Assembly: GCA_004525355.1 (NCBI GenBank)
Contig: SPCK01000049.1
Location: 1 to 9,950 of the forward strand
Direction: 5' to 3'
DNA from: Spirochaetales bacterium
Lineage (GTDB): Bacteria > Spirochaetota > Spirochaetia > Treponematales > UBA12059
Length of the DNA stretch: 9,950 nt
Shown here one piece after another: positions 1-5,951 of the stretch; the first letter of the stretch is position 1, and each line of letters starts with the position of its first letter. The translations under genes and the position numbers were made by a program. Under the pieces are notes generated by a model, which saw only the letters and a program-made list of their open reading frames with translations, made no database searches and was not told the DNA's origin.

Positions 1-1
1 G

Positions 2-334
2 GTCAACGCGTGCGATCCGGCCAGTACCGCGGGGTTCGGAGCCGGCCTGCTTCCGCCGCGCGCCCGGACCAACCGGCTCACGTTTCGCGGGGATGAGCTG
101 GCGTGCGTCTCCCGCGGCAATCATCGAGCCGTCGACATTTCGATCGGTCCCGACGATCCGGATCTGCCCCTTGTCCTGTCATTCATGGTGGAAGCGAGGC
201 GGCGTGCGGTCGCGCCGGTCAGGCATGTAGTTGTCCGGACCGTAAACGGTTTACGTGCCTCGGATTCACCCTACGCCGGCGGATTCAAGGCTTTGGGTTT
301 CGAGGTCGATCGAGGAACGTTGACGCTCTGGTAG
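2..334 (+). CDS. Lhr-like large DEAD/DEAH helicase, C-terminal fragment (5' end outside window)
   Basis: An open frame enters from the left edge and ends at TAG 332-334, giving about 110 residues. It contains a DPA...G element near its start, an RG element, a run of arginines, then NGL-x-ASDSPYAGGFKALGF and the terminal DRGTLTLW. This order (DPA-x-x-G, ING-x-x-x-SPYA, ALGF, a final LTLW) matches what I know of the extreme C-terminus of long Lhr-type superfamily 2 helicases, ATP-dependent DNA/RNA-DNA unwinding enzymes implicated in DNA repair. The motor domains would lie upstream of the window, so no catalytic motif is visible. The frame is convergent with the EF-G gene and separated from it by 142 nt. 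The assignment rests on C-terminal resemblance only; another large helicase of the same superfamily is possible. Confidence 0.68.
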   Translation, partial: VNACDPASTAGFGAGLLPPRARTNRLTFRGDELACVSRGNHRAVDISIGPDDPDLPLVLSFMVEARRRAVAPVRHVVVRTVNGLRASDSPYAGGFKALGFEVDRGTLTLW

Positions 335-422
335 GGCAGGCCTGCATGGGTTGCATAGCGCGGTGGCCATTTGGTACGGGTATCCCGCCCGACGGCCGTT
401 CAGGCAGGCTGTCGGAAAGAAC

Positions 423-448
423 GAGACCGTCCCAAAGGGAACGGCCTC
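423..448 (-). terminator. Hairpin terminator downstream of the EF-G gene
   Basis: On the minus strand GAGGCCGTTCCC is followed by a TTT loop and GGGACGGTCTC. These form an 11-bp stem with one G-U wobble and one bulged U, then a short U-rich tail (GTTCTTTCC). It lies 28 nt past the EF-G stop codon. Read on the plus strand the stem has an A-C mismatch and a weak tail, so it fits the minus-strand gene better. It may still help stop convergent transcripts from the Lhr-like gene. The U tract is interrupted by C, so efficiency is uncertain. Confidence 0.6.
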
Positions 449-476
449 GCATTTCATTCGCTTGATTGAGGAAGGA

Positions 477-2564
477 TCAGTCTTCCTCTTCTTCATGTGT
501 CCTGAAGGCGGTTGCAGCCTTGGCCACGTCGTCGGAGATCTTGCCGGAAATCGGCGCGTAGTGGTCGAACTCTACCTCGAAACCGCCGGTGCCGCTGGTC
601 ATGGCACGGAGGTCGATCGAGTAACGCAGGAGTTCGGCATGAGGAACCTCGGCCTTGATCTCGACTATGCCACCACCCATGGGCTGCTGCCCGGATATGC
701 GGCCGCGTCTACTGGATAGGTCCGACATGACGTCGCCCAGGTACTTTTCATCGACAAATACCGTAAGCGAATTGACGGGTTCCAGGAGCGTTGGACCGGC
801 GTTCTTGCAGGCATCCTTGAAGGCACCGCGGGCCGCGATCTTGAAGGCCATTTCCGAGGAATCGACCGGATGTTCCTTGCCGTCCATCAGGCACGACTTG
901 ACGTCCACTACGGGGTATCCAGCTATGATGCCGGCTTCCATCGCCTGGTGAATGCCCTTCTCGATACCGGGGATGAAACCCTTGGATACGGAGCCGCCGA
1001 AGACTTTGTTTTCAAAAGCATAGCCTTGGCCTCGTGTCAACGGCTCGACTTCAAGCACGACGCGACCGTACTGTCCATGCCCGCCCGACTGTTTCTTGTG
1101 GGTATGTTCGCCTCCGGCGTGCTTGGTGATGGTCTCTCGGTAGGCCACGCGGGGCACTCTGGTTTCAACCACGATCTTGGCGGCGTGCCTGATCTTGTCC
1201 AGGATCATGTTGATATGCAATTCGCCCATGCCCGCGATCACGGTTTCCTTGGTTTCCGAGTTGAAGCGAACGGTAAAGGTCAGATCTTCCTCGGCCGCCT
1301 TGTGCAGGAGCTCGGACAGCTTGTCCTCTTCCTTCTTCGAAGCCGCGGTAATGGCGACCGCGTGAACCGGCTGGGGCAGGCGCAGGGGGGAGAACACTAT
1401 CGAGAGTTCAGGCGCGCAGAACGAATCGTTGGTCTTGAGCGTGGGACTTTTGGTGATGATGCCGATGTCGCCAGCGGCCAGGTCCTTCGTTTCCTCGAAC
1501 TTCTTGCCGAGTGCGGTGTACAGCTTGGAAGCGCGCTCCTTCTTGCCGTCGGTCATGTTCACGAAATCGATGTCGCTCGAGAGTCTTCCCGTGATTATCT
1601 TCACGAAAGACAGCTTGCCTGAGAATTGGTCTATCTGTGTCTTGATGACCATGCCTGACAGCGGGGATTCAGGCTTGACCGCGAAAGTCTTGTCGCTGCC
1701 GACGATCGACGCCGGAGCGAGATGGCTCGGATCCGGGGCGATGGAAGCGATGAATTCAAGGACGGCGGTTGTGCCGGAGTTCCGTATGGCCGAACCGGCG
1801 AAAGCCGGAACGATACGGTTGCTGGCCATGGCTTCCTTGAGACCCTTGACGATTTCTTCTTGCGTCAAGACGCCTTCGGACAGATATTTCTCCATCAGTT
1901 CGTCGTCGCCGTCGGCCGCCGCCTCGGAAAGCGCGGCTCGGGCCTCGGTCACGGCCTCGACGAACTCCGCGGGCACGGGAACGGGGCTTTCTTTCTGTTC
2001 GTGGGAATCGGGCATGAGGTATGCCTTCTGGTTGATCAGGTCGATGATCCCCTTGTACGAGGCGGCCTCGCCCATCGGAATGGTAACGGCCACGACAGTG
2101 GCCTTGAACTTGTCCTTGATGTCATTGATGGCCATGCTGAAGGATGCCCTGTCCTCGTCCATCTTGTTGATGAAGGCCATGCGGGGCTTGGACCGGCTGT
2201 CCAGGTTTCGCCATACTTTGATCGTTTCGATCTGGACGCCCGAGCGCGCGTCGACGAGAAGGATGGCGGACTCGCAGGCTCTCATGGCAAGGATGACGTC
2301 GCCCACGAAATCGGACGATCCGGGCGTGTCGATAAAGTTGAGTTTCTTGTCTCCCCATATCGCGTGCGAAAGTGAAGCGTGAATGGAGATCTTGCGTTCG
2401 ATCTCTTCGTCGTAGAAATCGCTGACGGTCTTGCCGTTTTCAACAGTTTCGGGTTTGGTGATTGCGCCGGCGCTGAACAAAAGGTGTTCAAGCAGGGTAG
2501 TCTTTCCCGTACTGCCGTGGCCGGCGAGCGCCACGTTCCTGATGAGGTCGGTCGTGTAGGCCAT
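477..2564 (-). CDS. fusA: Elongation factor G family translational GTPase (EF-G paralogue)
   Basis: A 695-residue GTPase of normal EF-G length. EF-G catalyses GTP-driven translocation on the ribosome, and paralogues can specialise in ribosome recycling with RRF. G-domain motifs: G1 AGHGSTGKT (residues 14-22), switch I ERKISIHAS (56-64), G3 DTPGSSDF (79-86), G4 NKMD (133-136), and a GSAIRNSG element of G5 type. Domain IV follows with KKQSGGHGQYGRV, a GFIPGIEKGI segment and the HPVDSSEMAFK block, then a domain V containing LGDVMSDLSSRRGRI. The GHGSTGKT motif, and KIS where classical EF-G has GIT, point to an EF-G2-like or spirochaete-type paralogue rather than the classical AHIDAGKT form. I chose ATG 2564 because AAGGAG lies 7 nt upstream and the protein then starts just before the G domain; an in-frame GTG at 2603 would add 13 residues without a suitable ribosome binding site. 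The tail is acidic (EEEED). Whether it translocates or recycles cannot be told here. Confidence 0.95.
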   Translation of the reverse strand: MAYTTDLIRNVALAGHGSTGKTTLLEHLLFSAGAITKPETVENGKTVSDFYDEEIERKISIHASLSHAIWGDKKLNFIDTPGSSDFVGDVILAMRACESAILLVDARSGVQIETIKVWRNLDSRSKPRMAFINKMDEDRASFSMAINDIKDKFKATVVAVTIPMGEAASYKGIIDLINQKAYLMPDSHEQKESPVPVPAEFVEAVTEARAALSEAAADGDDELMEKYLSEGVLTQEEIVKGLKEAMASNRIVPAFAGSAIRNSGTTAVLEFIASIAPDPSHLAPASIVGSDKTFAVKPESPLSGMVIKTQIDQFSGKLSFVKIITGRLSSDIDFVNMTDGKKERASKLYTALGKKFEETKDLAAGDIGIITKSPTLKTNDSFCAPELSIVFSPLRLPQPVHAVAITAASKKEEDKLSELLHKAAEEDLTFTVRFNSETKETVIAGMGELHINMILDKIRHAAKIVVETRVPRVAYRETITKHAGGEHTHKKQSGGHGQYGRVVLEVEPLTRGQGYAFENKVFGGSVSKGFIPGIEKGIHQAMEAGIIAGYPVVDVKSCLMDGKEHPVDSSEMAFKIAARGAFKDACKNAGPTLLEPVNSLTVFVDEKYLGDVMSDLSSRRGRISGQQPMGGGIVEIKAEVPHAELLRYSIDLRAMTSGTGGFEVEFDHYAPISGKISDDVAKAATAFRTHEEEED

Positions 2565-2591
2565 GAACGTGCTCCTTAAGGGAATTTCGGG

Positions 2592-2626
2592 GGTTCTTCT
2601 CACCGCCGGACTGGCGGGGCCGAACC
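2592..2626 (-). promoter_or_regulatory. Foldable leader element upstream of the EF-G start
   Basis: In the EF-G leader, read on the minus strand, GGTTC (2626-2622) can pair with GAACC (2596-2592). Inside them CCGCC (2617-2613) pairs with GGCGG (2607-2603) around a 5-nt loop, so two stacked stems are separated by an internal loop. An SD-like AGGAGG (2630-2625) sits at the base of the outer stem, but no good start codon is at the right distance. The real ribosome binding site lies downstream of the structure and is not paired in this fold. A regulatory role is inferred from foldability only. Confidence 0.3.
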
Positions 2627-2667
2627 TCCTACGACACAGACGAGCTGTAACGTACTATAGTCGTTTG

Positions 2668-2697
2668 ATGATACGGCCGGGATTTTAGAGTTGTCAA
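2668..2697 (-). promoter_or_regulatory. Sigma70-type promoter of the EF-G gene
   Basis: On the minus strand a consensus -35 TTGACA (2697-2692) is followed after 18 nt by TATCAT (2673-2668), which matches five of six positions of the -10 consensus. Transcription would start near 2660, leaving a leader of about 95-100 nt before the ATG at 2564. Confidence 0.72.
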
Positions 2698-2761
2698 GGG
2701 AAAGATGTACTTGAATGAAAGCGCTGCGTTACCGGAACACCACGCGGTTTCTTTCCATATA

Positions 2762-2791
2762 TTGACATGCAGCGGCGGACCCGGCTATACA
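2762..2791 (+). promoter_or_regulatory. Promoter of the tRNA-Pro/tRNA-Arg unit
   Basis: A consensus -35 TTGACA (2762-2767) is followed after 18 nt by TATACA (2786-2791). An overlapping TACAAT at 2788-2793 is an alternative -10 with a longer spacer. The predicted start, near 2798-2800, lies only a few bases before the mature 5' end of the proline tRNA at 2802, as expected for a stable-RNA promoter. The second tRNA, 44 nt further on, shows no promoter of its own and is probably co-transcribed. Confidence 0.75.
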
Positions 2792-2801
2792 ATACGCACG
2801 G

Positions 2802-2874
2802 CGGGATGTAGCCCAGTGGCTAGGGCGCCAGCTTTGGGAGCTGGATATCGTGGGTTCGAGTCCCACCATCCCGA
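2802..2874 (+). tRNA. tRNA-Pro (anticodon UGG)
   Basis: A 73-nt cloverleaf. The 7-bp acceptor stem is CGGGATG with CATCCCG, followed by discriminator A. The D stem is GCCC/GGGC. The anticodon stem is CCAGC/GCTGG enclosing the loop TTTGGGA, whose bases 34-36 read TGG, so the tRNA decodes CCN proline codons. The T arm is GTGGG-TTCGAGT-CCCAC. The 3' CCA is not encoded (TTG follows), so it must be added by a CCA-adding enzyme. Confidence 0.97.
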
Positions 2875-2882
2875 TTGAACGC

Positions 2883-2914
2883 GGATTCCCGGGCGGAAAC
2901 CTGCCCGGGATTCC
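2883..2914 (+). repeat. Inverted repeat between the two tRNA genes
   Basis: GGATTCCCGGGC (2883-2894) and GCCCGGGATTCC (2903-2914) form a 12-bp stem with one T-T mismatch and an 8-nt loop (GGAAACCT). It fills most of the 44-nt spacer between tRNA-Pro and tRNA-Arg. No U tract follows, so it does not look like a factor-independent terminator. It could separate the tRNA precursors for processing or protect the 3' end of the first one; this role is inferred. Confidence 0.6.
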
Positions 2915-2918
2915 ATGC

Positions 2919-2992
2919 GGGATCATAGCTCATCTGGATAGAGCAGCTGCCTTCTAAGCAGCAGGTGGTGGGTTCGAGCCCCGCTGGTCCCA
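2919..2992 (+). tRNA. tRNA-Arg (anticodon UCU)
   Basis: A 74-nt cloverleaf. The acceptor stem pairs GGGATCA with TGGTCCC (one G-U pair), followed by discriminator A. The D stem is GCTC/GAGC. The anticodon stem is GCTGC/GCAGC around the loop CTTCTAA, with anticodon TCT, so the tRNA reads AGA/AGG arginine codons. The T arm is GTGGG-TTCGAGC-CCCGC, including one T-G pair. CCA is not encoded. Confidence 0.97.
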
Positions 2993-3058
2993 TTGTTTCC
3001 TTGTGCTCAAGGCGGCGAGTCGGACCGTTTCAAGGCTGATCGGGCGGGGGCTGACGGG

Positions 3059-3685
3059 TCAACGAACTCGCGACAGTCGCTTGATACCCAGGAAGACCGA
3101 ACCCGCGGCAAAGCCTGCCGACAACACGAGTCCCAGCCATTCGAGCCGAAGGAAGAGCAGCGAAAGGGCCAGTGAGGCCAGGATGAGGCCGCCAAGGGCG
3201 GCGGCTAACCATCTGAGCCCGGTCGGCATGCCGTCGCGGATGGCTTCCTCGAAGAGGGTCGGAAAGCCCAACGCAGTGGCGCCGAGCAGTACGGGGAGGA
3301 CGAGGGTATAGGCGTAGTAGCGGTCGCCCCAGAGCGCTATTGCATGCGCGATATTGAATATGGCCATGAAGCCAAGATTGAAGGACAGGAGATCCGCGTA
3401 GCCGATTCCCCGCTCCAAGTCTCGCAGGCCGCTGGTCAGGGCGTAGGCGCCCGCCATGAGGCCGCAGGGAATGAGGAAGAAACGCAGCAGGAAAATAGGC
3501 ATGACGATCAGGGAACCCCATATCGGCCGGTAGGCAAAACCCAGAGCCAGCCAGACGAGAATGGCCGGCAGCGCGGACAGGCCGCCCCTGACTGCCATCC
3601 GATACGGGTGCTGCCCGACGCGCGGAAACCAAGCCGCGAGGGCCGGCACGGCAAGGGGCAACAGGAACAGGGTGAACGCGTACAT
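3059..3685 (-). CDS. Polytopic membrane protein of unknown function
   Basis: A 208-residue, strongly hydrophobic protein that I do not recognise. About six to seven membrane segments are visible, roughly at residues 3-20, 34-52, 55-85 (one or two), 98-119, 122-143, 157-180 and 182-201. Short charged loops separate them, for example RDLERG (88-93) and FEEAIRDG (145-152). The C-terminus is basic (KRLSRVR). ATG 3685 is the likely start because an in-frame TAA lies a few codons upstream, yet there is no convincing Shine-Dalgarno sequence before it. The regular hydrophobic segments support this frame over the overlapping arginine- and proline-rich frame at 3030-3752. The gene is divergent from infC and faces the tRNA genes, so its position suggests no function. 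Confidence 0.75.
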   Translation of the reverse strand: MYAFTLFLLPLAVPALAAWFPRVGQHPYRMAVRGGLSALPAILVWLALGFAYRPIWGSLIVMPIFLLRFFLIPCGLMAGAYALTSGLRDLERGIGYADLLSFNLGFMAIFNIAHAIALWGDRYYAYTLVLPVLLGATALGFPTLFEEAIRDGMPTGLRWLAAALGGLILASLALSLLFLRLEWLGLVLSAGFAAGSVFLGIKRLSRVR

Positions 3686-3756
3686 GGGCAGAAATTACCA
3701 TGCCAGGGCGTATCCGCGCAAGCGCGGCAGACGCGTATTTCTTTCGCCGCAACCCT

Positions 3757-3786
3757 TTGACGCGTTCGGGTGCTTTATGCTAGAAT
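3757..3786 (+). promoter_or_regulatory. Extended -10 promoter of the infC-rpmI-rplT unit
   Basis: TTGACG (3757-3762) is followed after 18 nt by TAGAAT (3781-3786), and TGC directly before the -10 gives the TGn extended -10 motif. Transcription would begin near 3793, leaving a leader of about 38 nt before the infC start at 3831. That is too short to contain the long L20-responsive leader found upstream of infC in some Firmicutes. Confidence 0.72.
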
Positions 3787-3830
3787 ATGTCACACATTCG
3801 ATACTTGCAGGGTAAGCCGGAGGAGGTCCA

Positions 3831-4412
3831 TTGGCGGATAACAAGAATCTGCGGACAAATGATCAGATACGAGTCCGCGAAGTGCGCTTGATTGATGACG
3901 AGGGTGAGCAGAAGGGCGTTCTGCCCACTGCAGAGGCGCAGAGAATGGCCCGCGAGTTGGGTCTCGACCTTGTCGAGATCGCTCCCCAGTCCAATCCGCC
4001 AGTGTGCAAGATCCTTGACTACGGTAAGTTCAAGTTTGAGCAGGAAAAGAAATTCAAGGATAACCGGAAAAACCAGAAGATCGTCAAGATCAAGGAAATC
4101 CGGATGCAGCCGAAGATCGACGATCATGACCTCGACTTCAAGTCGAAGCACGTACGCGAATTCCTGGCTGAAGGAAACAAGGTCAAGGTGACCATCCGTT
4201 TCCGCGGGCGTGAACTCGCCCACACCGAGATCGGCGAGGACGTCCTCCGAAGCGTTCTGACGCGAATAGATGGATTATTCAACCTGGAACGGCCGCCGAT
4301 GATGGAGGGGCGTTTCATGTCCATGATAGTGAGCCCCAAGAGCGCGCCGGTGCGAAAGCCCGAAGTTGCTCCAAGGCCGGCCGATAAGGCAGAAACCGAA
4401 ACGAATTCCTGA
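3831..4412 (+). CDS. infC: Translation initiation factor IF-3
   Basis: A 193-residue IF-3. The factor binds the 30S subunit, keeps it apart from 50S, and proofreads initiator tRNA pairing with the start codon. The N-terminal domain is clear ([18 protein letters not shown], then a [12 protein letters not shown] stretch, [23 protein letters not shown]). A lysine-rich linker helix follows, then a C-terminal domain with [26 protein letters not shown] and RPPMMEGR. A tail of about 25 residues rich in Pro, Lys and Glu makes it slightly longer than the usual 170-180. The start is TTG: AGGAGG (3821-3826) lies 4 nt upstream, an in-frame TAA sits at 3813, and no ATG occurs before the conserved core. 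A rare start codon is typical of infC, where IF-3 represses its own message. rpmI follows after 13 nt. Confidence 0.98.
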   Translation: MADNKNLRTNDQIRVREVRLIDDEGEQKGVLPTAEAQRMARELGLDLVEIAPQSNPPVCKILDYGKFKFEQEKKFKDNRKNQKIVKIKEIRMQPKIDDHDLDFKSKHVREFLAEGNKVKVTIRFRGRELAHTEIGEDVLRSVLTRIDGLFNLERPPMMEGRFMSMIVSPKSAPVRKPEVAPRPADKAETETNS

Positions 4413-4425
4413 AGGACGGACAGTC

Positions 4426-4626
4426 ATGCCCAAGATGAAAACCAAGAGTGCGGCTTCCAAGCGTTTTTCGCTGACCGCCAACGGTAAGGTGAAGTACAAG
4501 AAGATGAATCTTCGCCATATCCTCACGAAGAAAAGTTCGAAACGGAAACGCAAGCTTCGCAAGGCCGGCTTTATCGCGGCCGGTCCAGTATATATGATCA
4601 AGAAGAAGCTATTACCGTACGGCTAG
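4426..4626 (+). CDS. rpmI: 50S ribosomal protein L35
   Basis: A 66-residue, very basic protein of normal L35 length. It shows the family pattern [12 protein letters not shown] at the N-terminus, then [17 protein letters not shown] and a C-terminal lysine/arginine cluster ending in LLPYG. It is a structural component of the large ribosomal subunit. ATG 4426 has GAAGGA (4411-4416) upstream at 9 nt and starts at the conserved MPKMKT; a longer in-frame reading from 4366 only adds residues overlapping the end of infC. It sits in the conserved infC-rpmI-rplT order. Confidence 0.97.
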   Translation: MPKMKTKSAASKRFSLTANGKVKYKKMNLRHILTKKSSKRKRKLRKAGFIAAGPVYMIKKKLLPYG

Positions 4627-4813
4627 GATCATTTCAAGGCCATAGCCCCGATTGGCCTTCAAGGATCTGCCGTATCAGCGGTACATACAGGACGGCGGTC
4701 GCTTCGTGGTGAAGCCTGCCGTTCGGTCGCGCCCAACAACGCGCCGTCAGGCTGGCTTGAACGGGACTGTTCCCGTATGAACCGGCCTTCCCAAATCACC
4801 AAGGAGCATTACC
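4627..4813 (+). promoter_or_regulatory. Hairpin-rich rpmI-rplT spacer, possible rplT leader
   Basis: No coding frame fills these 187 nt. Four inverted repeats follow one another: AAGGCCA/TGGCCTT (4636-4642 with 4653-4659); ACGGC/GCCGT enclosing GCTTC/GAAGC (4692-4722, 5-nt loop); CGG-t-CGCG with CGCG-CCG (about 4724-4746); and ACGGGA/TCCCGT with a CTGT loop (4761-4776). The rplT Shine-Dalgarno AAGGAG (4801-4806) lies outside them. rpmI and rplT are usually nearly adjacent, so a long structured spacer suggests regulation, for example an L20-binding leader or an RNA processing region. L20 autoregulation is known in other bacteria; its presence here is inference. I see no U-rich terminator and no convincing promoter in the stretch. 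Confidence 0.4.
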
Positions 4814-5173
4814 ATGCCGAGAGCAGTTGCAGGTACCAAGCGTAAGGATCACCGCAAGAAAATTCTCAAGCTCGCCAAGGGCTACTGGGGACGAAGATCC
4901 ACCAATCACAAAACGGCCAAGGACGCGGTCGCCAAGGCTCTCATGTACGCCTATCGCGATCGCCGCGACAAGAAGGTGCAGTTCCGCCGTCTGTGGATTG
5001 TCCGTATCAACGCGGCATGCCGCGAAGAGGGCCTGAGCTACAGCCGCTTCATCGAGGGAATGGCCAAGGCCAATGTCCAGATGGACCGCAAGGTGTTGGC
5101 CGATGTCGCCCTTCGCGATCCTGCCGCTTTCAAGGCGGTCGTCGAGCAGGTCAAGACTGCTCTCAAGGCGTAA
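4814..5173 (+). CDS. rplT: 50S ribosomal protein L20
   Basis: A 119-residue protein of normal L20 length, with the basic N-terminus [24 protein letters not shown], the [22 protein letters not shown] signature, then GLSYSRFI and the C-terminal globular part ending in VKTALKA. L20 binds 23S rRNA and is essential early in 50S assembly; in several bacteria it also represses its own operon. ATG 4814 has AAGGAG 7 nt upstream. It is separated from rpmI by the structured spacer and lies 6 nt before the coiled-coil gene, which suggests co-transcription with the downstream division genes. Confidence 0.98.
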   Translation: MPRAVAGTKRKDHRKKILKLAKGYWGRRSTNHKTAKDAVAKALMYAYRDRRDKKVQFRRLWIVRINAACREEGLSYSRFIEGMAKANVQMDRKVLADVALRDPAAFKAVVEQVKTALKA

Positions 5174-5179
5174 AGACCA

Positions 5180-5584
5180 ATGCTAACCCTGGAGCAGGTA
5201 AAAGTCCTTGAGTCCCGGGTTGAGAAGGCTGTAGCCCTCATTGAATCGCTCAGGTCGGAAAACGCGACCCTCCGGTCCGGCTTGGCCGTTGCCGATGGGC
5301 GTGTTTCCGAGCTTGAGGAACTGGTGAGGGACTTTCAGAAGGATCAAGTACGCATCGAGGAAGGCATCATCGAGGCGCTTAGAAAGTTGGACGCCTTCGA
5401 GGATCTGGTCCATGGAGCGGCAGATCCTGTCGCCACCGTGGACGGGCAGCAAGCGGAGACCAGCGTAGCCGTCAAGTCATCGCCCGTGGGCGTTGACGAA
5501 ATGGAAGGAGACCCGTCCGATACCGCCGTGGACGGGTTCCAGGAAACCGGCTCCGAGGCTTCAGCCGACCTCGATATTTTCTAG
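5180..5584 (+). CDS. Coiled-coil protein, ZapB-like cell division factor candidate
   Basis: A 134-residue protein. Residues about 1-75 are a nearly unbroken heptad-type coiled coil (LEQVKVLESRVEKAVALI, LRSENATL, ELEELVRDF, IIEALRKLDAFEDLV). The rest is a low-complexity acidic tail ending in ASADLDIF. The LRSEN-x-xL pattern and the position directly before zapA suggest a ZapB-like protein; ZapB forms coiled-coil polymers that bind ZapA and tether the Z ring. E. coli ZapB is only about 80 residues, so the tail is extra. The start at ATG 5180, 6 nt after the rplT stop, has only a weak AAGG upstream, consistent with translational coupling. The functional link is inferred from context and coiled-coil pattern, and such patterns are weak evidence of homology. 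Confidence 0.72.
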   Translation: MLTLEQVKVLESRVEKAVALIESLRSENATLRSGLAVADGRVSELEELVRDFQKDQVRIEEGIIEALRKLDAFEDLVHGAADPVATVDGQQAETSVAVKSSPVGVDEMEGDPSDTAVDGFQETGSEASADLDIF

Positions 5585-5591
5585 AGGAGCC

Positions 5592-5951
5592 GTGTCCATC
5601 GAAACGGTCCGTGTCGATCTTCTCGGGATTTCGTTCACGATCCAGACCGATGAGAGCAGGCAATACCTGGAATCGGTTCTGGAATTCCTGCGCGCCAAGG
5701 TGGCCGACGTCAAGGCGACGACCAAGATCGAAGATCCCTTGAAGATTTCAATCCTGGCGAGCATCTATCTGGTTGATGAATTGATGAGGGCCAAGGTCGA
5801 TGGCACCGTACGTTCTGAATTGTCCGTGAATGGGGACAATGAAATATATGCCATCGCCGAACGCCTGATAGCGCGCATCGATAATAGCCTTCGCGCGGAC
5901 ACTCCAAGTGCCCCGCTGGAGGAAGCTGGAACGACTGGAGACAAACCATGA
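5592..5951 (+). CDS. zapA: Cell division protein ZapA
   Basis: A 119-residue ZapA-family protein. ZapA binds and bundles FtsZ filaments at the Z ring. The N-terminal globular part shows the family pattern VRVDLLGISFTIQTDE, then YLESVLEFLRAKVADV. The middle helix LKISILASIYLVDELMRAK matches the ZapA helix that usually reads like KIAVLAALN-x-ADE. A second helical stretch (YAIAERLIARIDNSL) and a polar tail follow. The start is GTG 5592: it gives the expected N-terminus, no other start codon occurs before the conserved strand, and AGAGGAG (5583-5589) lies close upstream, with only 2 nt spacing. It begins 7 nt after the coiled-coil gene and its TGA overlaps the rpoZ ATG. Confidence 0.9.
   Translation: MSIETVRVDLLGISFTIQTDESRQYLESVLEFLRAKVADVKATTKIEDPLKISILASIYLVDELMRAKVDGTVRSELSVNGDNEIYAIAERLIARIDNSLRADTPSAPLEEAGTTGDKP

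Noticed and set aside
336..345. Perfect palindrome GCAGGCCTGC just after the Lhr-like stop codon
   Set aside because: It is too short and lacks a loop or U tract to act as a terminator; no evidence of an operator.
870..2382. Long plus-strand open frames of 250, 317 and 217 codons across the EF-G gene
   Set aside because: They lie antisense to a gene with complete EF-G motifs, have no family character, and reflect GC-biased third positions.
2564..2603. GTG start at 2603 giving a 708-residue EF-G
   Set aside because: The extra 13 residues have no family support and no ribosome binding site at a usable distance; ATG 2564 has AAGGAG at 7 nt.
2999..3012. CCTTG/CAAGG hairpin after tRNA-Arg as a terminator
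   Set aside because: The stem has only 5 bp and neither strand has a proper U tract after it.
3030..3752. A 240-codon minus-strand frame overlapping the membrane-protein gene
   Set aside because: It is rich in Arg, Pro and His with no ordered segments, whereas the overlapping 208-codon frame has regular membrane helices.
4366..4425. Upstream start for rpmI overlapping infC
   Set aside because: L35 begins at the conserved MPKMKT with a Shine-Dalgarno upstream; the extension is unrelated to the family.
4658..4690. Possible internal promoter for rplT in the rpmI-rplT spacer
   Set aside because: The best -35/-10 pairs (such as TTCAAG with TACATA) match the consensus poorly.
4777..4845. Short ORF (22 codons) overlapping the rplT start
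   Set aside because: It has no ribosome binding site and runs out of frame into rplT; chance occurrence is likely.
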